DNA of 42,285 bases from Anaerolineaceae bacterium UBA4890 (GTDB lineage Bacteria; Chloroflexota; Anaerolineae; Anaerolineales; Anaerolineaceae): assembly GCA_002399085.1 (NCBI GenBank), contig DHCY01000001.1, positions 1 through 42,285 of the forward strand, in the 5' to 3' direction. Within the stretch, counting starts at the first letter, position 1; every line of letters starts with the position of its first letter. A program made the position numbers and the translations under genes. Of the stretch, positions 1-9,800 are shown one piece after another. The notes under the pieces are model-generated. The model was given only the letters and a program-made list of their open reading frames with translations, was not told the DNA's origin and ran no database searches.

Positions 1-550
1 TTCTTCAACCTGACATCACAACTAAACTCAGCCTCCGCGTAGGTCAGGTTGCGTTCTTCAACCTGACGTCAGGACTAAACTCAGCCTCTGCGTAGGTCAG
101 GTTGCGTTCTTCAACCTGACGTCACGACTAAACTCAGCCTCCGCGCAGGTCAGGTTGCGTTCTTCAACCTGACGTCACGACTCAGCCTCCGCGTAGGTCA
201 GGTTGCGTTCTTCAACCTGACATCACAACTCAGCCTCCGCGTAGGTCAGGTTGCGTTCTTCAACCTGACGTCACGACTAAACTCAGCCTCTGCATAGGTC
301 AGGTTGCGTTCTTCAACCTGACGTCACGACTAATCTCAGCCTCTGCGTAGGTCAGGTTGCGTTCTTCAACCTGACGTCACGACTAATCTCAGCCTCTGCG
401 TAGGTCAGGTTGAGTTCTTCAACCTGACGTCACAACCAAACTCAGCCTCCGCGCAGGTCAGGTTGCGTTCTTCAACCTGACGTCACGACTAAACTCAGCC
501 TCCGCGTAGGTCAGGTTGCGTTCTTCAACCTGACGTCACAACTAAACTCA
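1..550. repeat. 53-bp tandem repeat array with nested palindromes
   Basis: Ten full units and one partial unit. Units start at 1, 54, 107, 160, 208, 256, 309, 362, 415, 468 and 521. Most are 53 bp; the two starting at 160 and 208 are 48 bp because TAAAC is missing. Each unit begins TTCTTCAACCTGAC and ends GTCAGGTTGCG, so CAACCTGAC and GTCAGGTTG are perfect 9-bp inverted copies. Across each unit junction the same arms face each other around a 7-nt loop (CGTTCTT), giving a tight hairpin at every boundary. Many units also contain the 8-bp palindrome TGACGTCA. No reading frame of useful length crosses the array, and 53 is not a multiple of three. The array reaches base 1, so its left end is not seen. 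Function unknown. Confidence 0.95.
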
Positions 551-601
551 AGAGCTGGAGAGCAAGAAAGGTATGCTTTACAAAAGTATATTCAATCCAA
601 G

Positions 602-630
602 TTGACAGCGTCATTCTGCTCTGCTAATCT
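602..630 (+). promoter_or_regulatory. Possible promoter of the stomatin-like gene
   Basis: TTGACA at 602-607, a 17-bp spacer, then TAATCT at 625-630. The -35 box is perfect and the -10 box is weak. It lies about 35 bp upstream of the start codon, just after the repeat array. A ribosome-binding site AAGGAG follows at 655-660. Confidence 0.4.
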
Positions 631-665
631 AAGGATGTAACAAATAAAAAAATTAAGGAGAAAAC

Positions 666-1490
666 ATGAGAACCGTCGTAACCCCTCTATTCACCCTCCG
701 TCCCTACGAGCGTGGCATCCAGGAGACTCTGGGCAGATACACCCGCTTTGTCTTGCCTGGATTAGGCTTTCAGTGGCCCTTTTTGCAACTTGTAAGAGTA
801 AGAGATATCCGTGAGCACACCATGGACATCATGCCCCAATCGGTCATCACCAAAGACAATGTCGAGATCTCGGTCGATGGTGTCATGTGGGTGCGACCCG
901 CGGCTGACGAGGATTCCATCAAGCGTACGTTTTACAACATTGACGACTGGAAAAGGGCTATCATCCAGCTGGCAATGACCAACCTGCGCCAGGAATTTGG
1001 CGACCTGACCTTGGACGAAAGCCTGGTCGCCAGAGAAACCATTGCGACCAATCTAAAGGCCGTTTTGGGTACCCACGCACAGGAATGGGGGCTGACGGTC
1101 AGCAAAGTAGAAATCCGCCTAATCGACCCGCCTGAAGATATCAAAAAGGCTATGCACAAGCAGAAAACCGCAGAGCAGGAACGACGTTCAATGAGGCTAC
1201 TTGCGACCGGTGAGTATGAAGCAGCTGAGCAGCAAAAATTGGCAGCCATTCAGCGGGCGGAAGGCGAACGTGAAGCAGCCATTAAGATAGCCGAAGGTCA
1301 GGCAGAGGCAATCAGGCTGGTCAATGAATCGGCTGAAAAATATTTTGTTGGCAACGCCCAGTCACTGAAGCAAATCGAGATGGTGGAAATTGCCATGAAA
1401 GATAACGCAAAGGTTATCTTGACCGACAATGGCATCACCCCCACGCTGTTCCTGGGCGAACTGCCGGTGGTGGAATCAAAACGAAAGTGA
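666..1490 (+). CDS. SPFH/band 7 domain protein (stomatin/slipin-like)
   Basis: 274 residues. The SPFH (prohibitin homology) domain covers roughly residues 8-165: it opens with RPYERGIQETLGRYTRFVLPG and includes the stretch around SVITKDNVEISVDGVMWVRP, as in slipins. It is followed by an Ala/Glu/Gln-rich helix (about 165-225: AEQERRSMRLLATGEYEAAE and EGQAEAIRLVNESAEKYF), typical of the oligomerising coiled coil of stomatins. Unlike classical stomatins there is no clear N-terminal membrane anchor, so attachment to the membrane is uncertain. Family members form scaffolds in membrane microdomains. The start is supported by AAGGAG six bases upstream. The gene is convergent with the larger SPFH gene at 1648-3642, and the two may act together; this is inferred from position only. 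Confidence 0.85.
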   Translation: MRTVVTPLFTLRPYERGIQETLGRYTRFVLPGLGFQWPFLQLVRVRDIREHTMDIMPQSVITKDNVEISVDGVMWVRPAADEDSIKRTFYNIDDWKRAIIQLAMTNLRQEFGDLTLDESLVARETIATNLKAVLGTHAQEWGLTVSKVEIRLIDPPEDIKKAMHKQKTAEQERRSMRLLATGEYEAAEQQKLAAIQRAEGEREAAIKIAEGQAEAIRLVNESAEKYFVGNAQSLKQIEMVEIAMKDNAKVILTDNGITPTLFLGELPVVESKRK

Positions 1491-1510
1491 TGGCACATCA
1501 TTAGAAGTAA

Positions 1511-1532
1511 GGGACGGCTTCCACGCCGTCCC
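1511..1532. repeat. Small hairpin, GGGACGGC family
   Basis: GGGACGGC, loop TTCCAC, GCCGTCCC: a perfect 8-bp stem with a 6-nt loop in the gap between two convergent genes. There is no T-tract, so it is not a standard terminator. Hairpins of the same design occur at 20647-20668 (GGGAGAGC, same TTCCA loop start) and 21725-21746 (GGGACGGC). Confidence 0.7.
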
Positions 1533-1587
1533 AAACAACTTACTAGAAGTAAGAGGAGCTGTCCCTTGTCTAAGTGCTGCAAAGAAT

Positions 1588-1624
1588 GGGAGATCATTGC
1601 CCCTAACCAGGGCAGGGGTCTCCC
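1588..1624. repeat. 37-bp palindromic element, also found inside the Type IIG gene
   Basis: Bounded by GGGAGA and TCTCCC. Read on the minus strand it begins GGGAGACCCCTGCCCTGGT and matches 11655-11691 at 32 of 37 positions, where the element lies inside a coding region. This copy is intergenic, between two convergent SPFH genes. Confidence 0.75.
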
Positions 1625-1647
1625 TTACAATGCTCTGACTTTCAAAA

Positions 1648-3642
1648 TTAAACTTTCGGGTTTTCGCCACCCTCGGCTTCGTGTTTGATCGCCAAGGACT
1701 CGCGTATCTCCTTTTTCATTCGTTCCACATCTTCAGAAGTTTCCCGCGAAGCAACCTTATTGGTTTCAAGTCCCAGTTTATCCGACAACAGCAGTGTCAA
1801 CAGCCCTTCCATGATACTGCTGTTTGTAGTGCCGCCATCACCCTGACCGCCGCTCACCACCACCCTGGGCACCACATCCACACGGGATTGCTGCACGGCT
1901 TCCGCGAATCGGTTCATTACCTGCTGGGTCACCTGGTATTGCGGTCCGCCATAGGCAGCCACTTGTTCTTCGGTAGCGATAGCCTGGGCGATACCGGTGC
2001 GGGCAATCTTCTCAGCCTCAGCCTCCGCCAGCGCCCTGATCTGGGCAGCTTGCTGCAAAGCTTTCATGTAGTCAGCCTTACCCTGGTTGGAAAGTACGGT
2101 AATGCTCAGTTCCGATTCAGTAATATTGCGCTGCTGTTCGGTTCGTGCCTGCGCTTCGCGCAATTCACGCTCTTTGGCGGCAGCATCTTGCTGGCGCTGA
2201 AAGGTCTCAATCTGTTCAATAGCGATCTGGCGGGAACGCAATTGGTTCAGGATAACTTCCATGTTCTTATCAGAGCCGATGGTCGTGGGCGTCCCAATCA
2301 GCACCTCTTCCAGCTCCAGGTTGTAATGCAGGAATTTCGCCTTCATCTCCTGGCTGGAAAGATCCTGAATCTCATTACGATCGTGGATCAGCTGGATCAG
2401 TGTGCGGGTCTGACCGATGTTCTTGAAATAGGCTGACACCATCGGGTCGAGGGTTTGCTCCACCAACTTTTTAACATCGCCAAAGCGCTGCACTACCAAC
2501 GGGGCTTTCTGGTAATCAATATGGATCACCACCGAGAGCGGCAGGGAAGGCTCAAAGGCATCCTTGGTGATCAGCGACACTTCCGAAAGGTTCTCATCCA
2601 GGTTATGCGAGCCGACCTCCGACTTGATCCATTTCAAAATAATATTGGTAGTCGGAACTGCCACCACCTTGCCGGCATAAGTATTGAAAGCATACTTGCC
2701 AGGCAGCAGCGGCACATTCCAGACACCCCGGCTGCCAACACTCACCAATTCGCCGTGACGATATTCAGTGCCTGAAAGGTCTTCGCTGACAGTACCGGTG
2801 TACGAGACAACCACTCCCACAAAGCCTACCTCGATGATGGTTTTTTGGATCAGTTCCACGGTAGCAAAGAGGCGGTTGAGGTAAAACGTGCCTTCAACCA
2901 ACACTTGCAGCTGGCGTCCACGCAGGCCATTCGCCGTAATAAAACGATCGGGCATCTGGAAGTTGTTATGATAGGTCAACGCGTTGTTTTGGTCCTGCCC
3001 CACAAGTGGTGCGATGATCTCGCCTGATGGCAAGGAAAATCCATCGTGAATGGTCACAATGCCAATCATGTCGTCGGAATCTTTGATGACCACCGGTGTA
3101 AAGCCCTTGCGGCTGCTAATTACAGCCGTCATGGATTCGATCGCCGACTGGTCATCCTTACTCAACGCCAGGAAGTGCACCCTTTCTTCGGTTATGACAA
3201 CAAACTGTGCCAGGTTGATGGCGTAGGTGCCTTCGCGCAAGATCTGGCGCTGCGGTCCACGCTGACCGCCATTGGTCAGAAAATCGGTCACATCCTGGAA
3301 GTTATTTGCCGTAGTATTGCTGGCTAAAACCTGCATGGCAGAGAGCGGCTGACCATCTCGGGCGAAAACGTAGCCGATTTTGCCCTGTGGAATGGTCACC
3401 AAAGGCACGACATGTACACGATACTGTAACGGCATCAGATAGTGCAGCCCACCGCGCAGAACATCGGGCTGATAACCAGCTTCACCGTGCAAGGCGATAA
3501 AGTTGCCTTTCACCGACTTCCGCCCAAACCGTTTTTCGACGATGCCGATGCGGTTGTTGGGGATAAAACGGATGCCAGTCAACAGGATTAGTAAAAGAAT
3601 GATCGCCACAGCAATCAAAGGAATATACAGGTTGGGATTCAT
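1648..3642 (-). CDS. Large SPFH/flotillin-like membrane protein
   Basis: 664 residues from the preferred start. An N-terminal membrane helix (about residues 4-24, YIPLIAVAIILLLILLTGI) is followed by FIPNNRIGIVEKRFG, the usual beginning of an SPFH domain. The middle is far longer than in ordinary flotillins. The last 200 residues contain an Ala/Glu/Gln-rich coiled coil (QRQQDAAAKERELREAQA) and then YGGPQYQVTQQVMNRFAEA, as in flotillins. Upstream, an ATG at 3678 would add 12 residues, but the likely promoter at 3680-3708 places the transcript start about there, and the ATG at 3642 has GGAG five bases upstream. I therefore prefer 3642. Flotillins organise membrane microdomains; a specific cargo cannot be read from the sequence. 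Confidence 0.85.
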   Translation of the reverse strand: MNPNLYIPLIAVAIILLLILLTGIRFIPNNRIGIVEKRFGRKSVKGNFIALHGEAGYQPDVLRGGLHYLMPLQYRVHVVPLVTIPQGKIGYVFARDGQPLSAMQVLASNTTANNFQDVTDFLTNGGQRGPQRQILREGTYAINLAQFVVITEERVHFLALSKDDQSAIESMTAVISSRKGFTPVVIKDSDDMIGIVTIHDGFSLPSGEIIAPLVGQDQNNALTYHNNFQMPDRFITANGLRGRQLQVLVEGTFYLNRLFATVELIQKTIIEVGFVGVVVSYTGTVSEDLSGTEYRHGELVSVGSRGVWNVPLLPGKYAFNTYAGKVVAVPTTNIILKWIKSEVGSHNLDENLSEVSLITKDAFEPSLPLSVVIHIDYQKAPLVVQRFGDVKKLVEQTLDPMVSAYFKNIGQTRTLIQLIHDRNEIQDLSSQEMKAKFLHYNLELEEVLIGTPTTIGSDKNMEVILNQLRSRQIAIEQIETFQRQQDAAAKERELREAQARTEQQRNITESELSITVLSNQGKADYMKALQQAAQIRALAEAEAEKIARTGIAQAIATEEQVAAYGGPQYQVTQQVMNRFAEAVQQSRVDVVPRVVVSGGQGDGGTTNSSIMEGLLTLLLSDKLGLETNKVASRETSEDVERMKKEIRESLAIKHEAEGGENPKV

Positions 3643-3679
3643 ACATTCTCCGGATCTCTTTGAAATAAGAGATGCCATA

Positions 3680-3708
3680 ACTATACGCCTGTTTTATTTG
3701 GCTGACAA
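3680..3708 (-). promoter_or_regulatory. Promoter of the large SPFH gene
   Basis: Read on the minus strand: TTGTCA (3703-3708), 17-bp spacer, TATAGT (3680-3685). The spacing is ideal and each box differs from consensus at one base. It sits about 40 bp upstream of the ATG at 3642 and helps decide that start. Confidence 0.65.
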
Positions 3709-3772
3709 TAGATAATATAGCGATACATGGGGAACAAGTTCTAATTGTCCGGTTCGTTGGCGTTCACAAATC

Positions 3773-3804
3773 GAAAACGAGGCTGACTTTTCAGCCAGCC
3801 TCGT
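3773..3804 (-). terminator. Rho-independent terminator of the amylase gene
   Basis: ACGAGGCTG (3777-3785) pairs with CAGCCTCGT (3796-3804), a 9-bp stem. On the minus strand the stem is followed by a short T-run (TTTTCG). It lies 60 bp past the stop of the amylase gene and upstream of the SPFH promoter. Confidence 0.65.
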
Positions 3805-3863
3805 CTCTTTACGCTCGGTTACCCCAGGTAAAACCGGGGCAGGGAGACCTTCGCGAATTTCAG

Positions 3864-6800
3864 TTACTTAAGAATCAGTGGCAAGAATATTACCATATCC
3901 TTCGTCCGGAAGAAGGTCTGACTCGGGACGACCTGCAAGTCGCCAACAATGTCTTCCAACCCGGCGGCTTCAATCACAATATGTGCTGCCGCGGGAAGCG
4001 GCTCATCTGGCGTGAAAGTGGTGGTGTTGGTTTCAGCATCAAAACTGCAAACACCAGCGATATCCAAGCCACTTGCTGTAGACCAAACCCGCGGGCACGA
4101 TGATGCCGGCATCGCCTGGCTCCAACGAATGGTGATCACGCTGTCCAGCGCCACGTTTTGCGCGCCGGCAGCCGGGCTCACCGAAAGCAAAATCGGGTCG
4201 CGCCAGTTAGGTACCAGCTTGACAATTTGAATCATGCCAGTCTCGCCAAATTCGATTTCGTAACTATCGAGGCTAAGTTCGGCATTACCATCTTCGTCGC
4301 GCATTTCAGATTCAGCATTACCACGGCTTACCATCACGTCAAATTGTGAGCCTTCCGGCAGCGTGCCGTTCCATTCCCATTCCACCGGGCTCATCTTGGT
4401 AAGCAAGAAGGCAGTGTAATTCCAGGGGTCGCTTTCAGTCTCGCGATATGCCAGGTAAACCTCGCCGGGCGTCCATTCGGGCACGATAGCAGTGAAAGTA
4501 GTCTCAATAAGACGCGCCGGGGTGGTCAGCTCGACAATGTTGGAGTCAACAATGCTCGCGCAGCTGGCGCAAGCGGCTTTAACCTGGTACCAGTAAGTCC
4601 TACCGCCAAGCAGGCTGGTGTCGGTCCAGGTGAAATCCTGCGGGGTCAGCTCAGCCACCAATTCGAAATTGATACCATCGTTCGAGCGGAAAACGCGATG
4701 GAAAGCCACATCCGGGCTGGTTATTTCGGTCCAGGTCAGGTCAACAGAGGTCGAGGTCAGGTTGCTATAGCTCAAAATTGGGGCTGTGGTCACCGTAAAG
4801 GTGGAGATGAAAGGCACCATCTGCTGGTCGTTTGCCACATCGGGCTGACCTGTAACATTGACGGTATAAGTTTCACCGGGCATAAGGTCGTCAGTCGGAT
4901 CAAATGTGACCTGTGTGCCTGCGGCATCTACTGTGCATGTACCTGCAACCGGGTCTCCTGCCTCGTCTTCAAGCACCAGGCAGGTTGTAGCCGGCATTTG
5001 CTGACTCCAGGTGACCAAAACAGAGGTGTCAGGTCTGCGCCCGACCGCTTCGTTGACCGGGACAACCGCAATGACAACCGGATCGCGCCAGTTTTGGACG
5101 GTGTAAGTATAAGTTTGGGTTCCGTCGCTGCCATAATTAACTGTGATGGGCAGGTTGGCGAGCTCTTCGTTGCCGTCTGCGCCCTTCATAACTGTATCCC
5201 AGTTTCCACGGGTGAGCTTGAACTCAAACGAGCTGCCGTCAAGGATATTTGCGGTATAGGTCCAGAGCGTGTCACTGACTTTGGTCATCGCCACCGACCC
5301 CGGATTCCAGTCACCTACCGCCGGGTTTCCGCCGACGATGTAAACCGTGCCGGGCGTCCAGGCAGGAACGGTGATTTCGAAGGTCACCGCCACCAGCTTG
5401 GCTTCGGCAATTTGCGAAACAGTGTTGGAGGGCAGGCTCGGGTTGAAACTGGTGTCCAATGCGAGCACATAGTAATAGTAGAGCTGATTGGTGACCACGG
5501 TGGTGTCTGTGTAGCTAAGCTCAGGCGCTAATACACGATCGATCTTGCTGAACGTGATTCCGTCGGTTGAACGGTAAAGGTCGTAAGCATAAACCGCTAC
5601 GTCATCTGTGGCTGCAGCCCAACTCAAGGAGATGGAAGATGCGCTCCAATCGTCGATCGCCAGAACTGGCGCGGAAGGCGCGGTCGTGTCTGAAGATGCA
5701 AGCACCGTCAAATCGCCGGCATTTGCAGCAGTATAAGTGTCAGACACAAGCCCGCCCTCATAGGCATAAACCCAATTCAGACCGCCATTGGTTGAGTAAC
5801 GGTAAAGAAAGTCAAAATCGCCAATTGTTTCCGGTATAAGAGTACCGGCAAATTGATCATTGTTCCCTTCTTGCGAGAAGAACGGAGCGTCCGACCACGC
5901 CCAGGCCGTGTTTTCACGTGGGTCAGAGCCGTCGGGTCCATAACCAATCTGTGCCAGCAAGCCAGGGGTGGCTCCTGGAGCCTGAGTGACGCCCGAAATA
6001 TAAACCTGACCATAGATATTCTCAGTCGGGGTTGTGCCAATGGTGTGGCTGATCGTGAATGGCCACTGCAGGTTCGCCCAGTCGATGTTGTACGCGGGCA
6101 GGGCGCTGACTTCGTTGGAAGTGCTGGTTAAGCCGGTTGTTGTATCCAAAGCGATCACCTTGTAGTAGACCCGCTGACCGCTGACCAGGTTATGATCTGC
6201 CCAGGAAGTCGTAGAGGTCATGCCCAGCAACTCAAAAGTACCACCAGAGAGGTAGCTTCGGTAGACCAGGTACTGATCCGCGTTCGCGGCAGCGCTCCAG
6301 GTCAGGTTGACCGTGGTGCCATTAGCCACAGCTGCCAGGTCAAGGATCTGCGCAGGAGGGATTGCTTGCGTGTTTGTGCGCACCAAAACGGCTCCGCCAT
6401 TGGCAGGAGCACTCACGGATGCCAGCTTGCCTTCGCTGTTCACAGTATAGGTTGCGCTCGAGAGGACATCACTGTAGGTCGTCCCGATTGGCAGATATCC
6501 CAAAACATCGATATCCACACTCTGCGCATTATCAGCATCGCGGTTGATCAAAATAACCGCCGAATCCTCACCTGGCAGATTGCGCCCATACGCATAAAGC
6601 AGCAAGCTGTCATCGATTAGGAGGGTGCGATAATCACCTGTGCGCAAAGCGGGGTGACTGCTTCGTGCGGCGGTAAGGGCGGCGTAGTAATCGTACACAT
6701 AATCCTGTTCAGCTTGGCTTTGCAGGCGGGTATAGAAGGGCGTGCCGCTTTCATCCAGCCAGGGGTAGGGCTGGCGGTTGTAGGGGTCGTCTTGCCACAC

Positions 6801-9800
6801 GCCGCTGCCATCTTTGGCAACCGGACCCACCAAACCGACCTCGTCACCGTAATAAATGGTCGGCGCGCCGGGCATGGTCATCTGTACCATGACGGCACCC
6901 TTCAGCTTTTCAATGGCGGGGTCCCAGTCATAATCAGGGTTCAGGTAATCAGCAGGTTGCAGGGTGTTCGTGTTTTCGTCGAGCATGAACAACGCCCGGT
7001 TGGTATCGTGGCTGCCAAAGAGGTTCATCATGGCTGCCAGCGCCTCGGGGGCATAGCGTTCCTGCAGGTTGAGGATGCGCTCATCGAACTGGCTCATGCT
7101 CAAAGGTCTTAGTTCGCCAGCCGAAGAACCGGCGTTATGGTCGTTATCGGTGAAAGCACTGTCCCGCCAGAGCGAGAGAACTGCTGAACTGAACTGGTAG
7201 TTCATCACAGCGTCCCACTCGCCGCCCAGCAGCCAGCTGTTGGCAATGCCCCATTCTTCGCCGGTGATGTAGCCATCCGGATTGACCGTTTTGACCGTAT
7301 TGCGGAAGCCTTCCCAATAATCATTTGTGGTGTCATTAAGCGTGCCGGGGTCCACATCGGCTCCCACATCCAGGCGCCAACCGTCCGCGGTCAGCATCCA
7401 GTGCCCGGCAACGGTGGTTTCAGGGTTGTCCTGGTTGTCCCAGATCCAGGCGCGCACTTCGGGATTGGTGGAGTTGAGCTTGGGGAGGCTGTCATAACCC
7501 CACCACGATTCGTAGTTGGCGGAGTTGGCTGTGCCGTCAGAGCCCACGCAGGGTCCGGTGCCGGCAGGCACGTCGGTAAAGTAGAACCAATCACGGTAAA
7601 TGGAATCCTGGCTTTCGCATGCGCCCACTTCTGGGTAACGCCCGTAACGGTCCAGGTACTTCGAGTCAGACGAGACGTGGTTAAAAACACCATCCACGAT
7701 CAGGTGCATGCCACGCGCATCCAACCCGGCAATCAAAGCCGCGTAATCTGCCTCATCGCCAAACATCTCGTTGATGCTCAGGTAATCGGTGGTGTCGTAG
7801 CCATGGTTTGAAGGCGACTCAAAGATCGGGTTGAGGTAGATCGTGTCCACGCCCAAAGCCTGCAAGTAATCGAGCTTTTCAGTCAGACCAACCAGATCAC
7901 CACCATAGAAGTTCTTGGAATAAGAACCTTCACAGGCGTCGTTCGTGTCGGCGCGTGGGTCACAGATGTAGGTGTTCCAATCTTCTGTGTCCGAGCGGTA
8001 AACTGTGCCGCCCTCTTCACCGTAGAAGAAGGTGCCGGCGGGTTTGTTATTGGTTGGGTCGCCGTCGCGGAAACGATCGGGGAAGACCTGGTAGACAATC
8101 GCGTTCTTGATCCAATCCGGGGTCTCAAAGTCAGGGGCATAGACTGTCAGCTGATAAGAGAAATCTTCAGTTTCGTCAAACGCCTGCCCCCAGCCGCCGG
8201 TTTTAGCTGCGTCATCTTCGTAATAGTCAGTATCCGTGCCATCGATGGCGATAAAGCGATACCACCAGACGGTCGGGTCGGGGCTGGCGGGCACAGTTGC
8301 CTCCCACCAGTCGTAGGTTCCGTCACTATAGGCAACGCTCATCGGTAGAATGCTCTGTGTGTCAGTGCGGTCGTTATACAGGCGCAGTTTCGCTTCTGTA
8401 AGGTCATTGGCAGCAGCGCGCAGGCGCAGGGTCACCGCTATGTTGGTGGTAACAGGACCACCCGGGTTGCGGTAGAGCGTGTCGCGGCTGTCGTGCCCCA
8501 AAAAGTCCCACCAAACCTCGTTATCATGCCCGGGTTCAACTGGTCCGCCTGCATGCGGCGGGAAAGCGCCCACCCGACCGGTGCGGTAGTCCAGCAAAAA
8601 GGGCACAACATCGCCATCCGTGTAGGTCGTTAAGGGGATATTTGTTGCATTAACTGAACGGTTGTCAAGCCCGATTCCGTCCCACGATCCTGTCGCAACT
8701 ACTTTGTATTCATGATCTCCGGCTGTGGCAATTGGCGCCTCCAGCATGTATAGATCGCGACCAAGTGGTGATAGTACAGTAGCGGGATTGGCATTATTCC
8801 ATCCCTGGAAGCTGCCAACAATAGTGAAATCGTCGGTGGAGTCCCAGGCATTTAAGATATTTACATTGGGGACCATTTGGAGCCCGGCGTCGGCACTATG
8901 ATCATTAGTGTCGAAGCTCAGCTTGACCACCTGGTTGTCTTCAGTGGTGATAAGCCACGAGTTATCGGAAGGGTAAGTGATATCCCATGTATCGTTTGTT
9001 ACTTTCCATTCATACCGGCCTGCAGTGGGAATGTTGATGTCCAGGCTAAAGACACCATCACCGCCCAGCAGGTCGCCGTTGGTGCCGTCATCGAATAAAG
9101 GTGTAGAGGCATTGTTCCAACTATTGAAATCACCTGCTACATGCCATGGACCCGTACTGGTCAAAACAGGTTCGATCAGCATTCGACCAGAAAAAGCATC
9201 CAAAAGGAAAACCATCTGTTGATTGGCTTCCGTGGTGGTAAAGCTGATATTGCCTGCATTCACAGAACGACCGTCCGCCCCAAAGGAATTCCATGAGCCG
9301 GTCGTCGTTGCTTTGCCAATATAGCTGCCTGCTGCAGGGATGGTATAGACCAGGCGGTAGAAGCCGTTCCCCATATCATCCATCAGGGTGTTGGGGTCAG
9401 AATTATTCCAGCCCTGGAAGTCGCCTACCGCTGTAAAACTGGTGGGCAGGTCGTCACCGGTAACGTTGACTATGTTGCTGGCAGGCAGCAAAGCCATGCC
9501 GGCGTTGGCGCTATAATCGCTGGTATCAAGCGTCAGCGTCACAGTCTGATCTGCAGTGCTGGTTGTGTACCAGGAATTATCTGCAGGATGCGAATTCCAC
9601 GTACCGCACTCCACAGCCTTCCAGCTGTAAGTGCCGGCTGTCGCGGTCAGGATTGACAGCGAATAAATCCCATCACCTGGCAACAGGTCCCCATTGCTGC
9701 CATCATCGAACATGGGGTTAGCGCTGTTGTTCCAGGTGTTGAAATCACCAGCCACACACCAATCAACTGCTGCCAGTTGGGTGGAGGTCGGAGGTGAACT

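Noticed and set aside
1..550. CRISPR array
   Set aside because: The repeats are directly joined with no unique spacers, and no cas genes are nearby.
1..550. TGACGTCA as a CRE-type regulatory site
   Set aside because: That site is known from eukaryotic factors; here it is part of the repeat unit and has no known bacterial partner.
3818..3850. Third copy of the 37-bp palindromic element
   Set aside because: There is a CCCCAGG/CCGGGG hairpin followed by CAGGGAGACC, but the match to 1588-1624 is too partial to call a family member.
4698..5531. 277-residue plus-strand frame opposite the amylase
   Set aside because: It is antisense to a clear GH13 gene, and its sequence looks like back-translation of repetitive coding DNA, with no recognisable domain.
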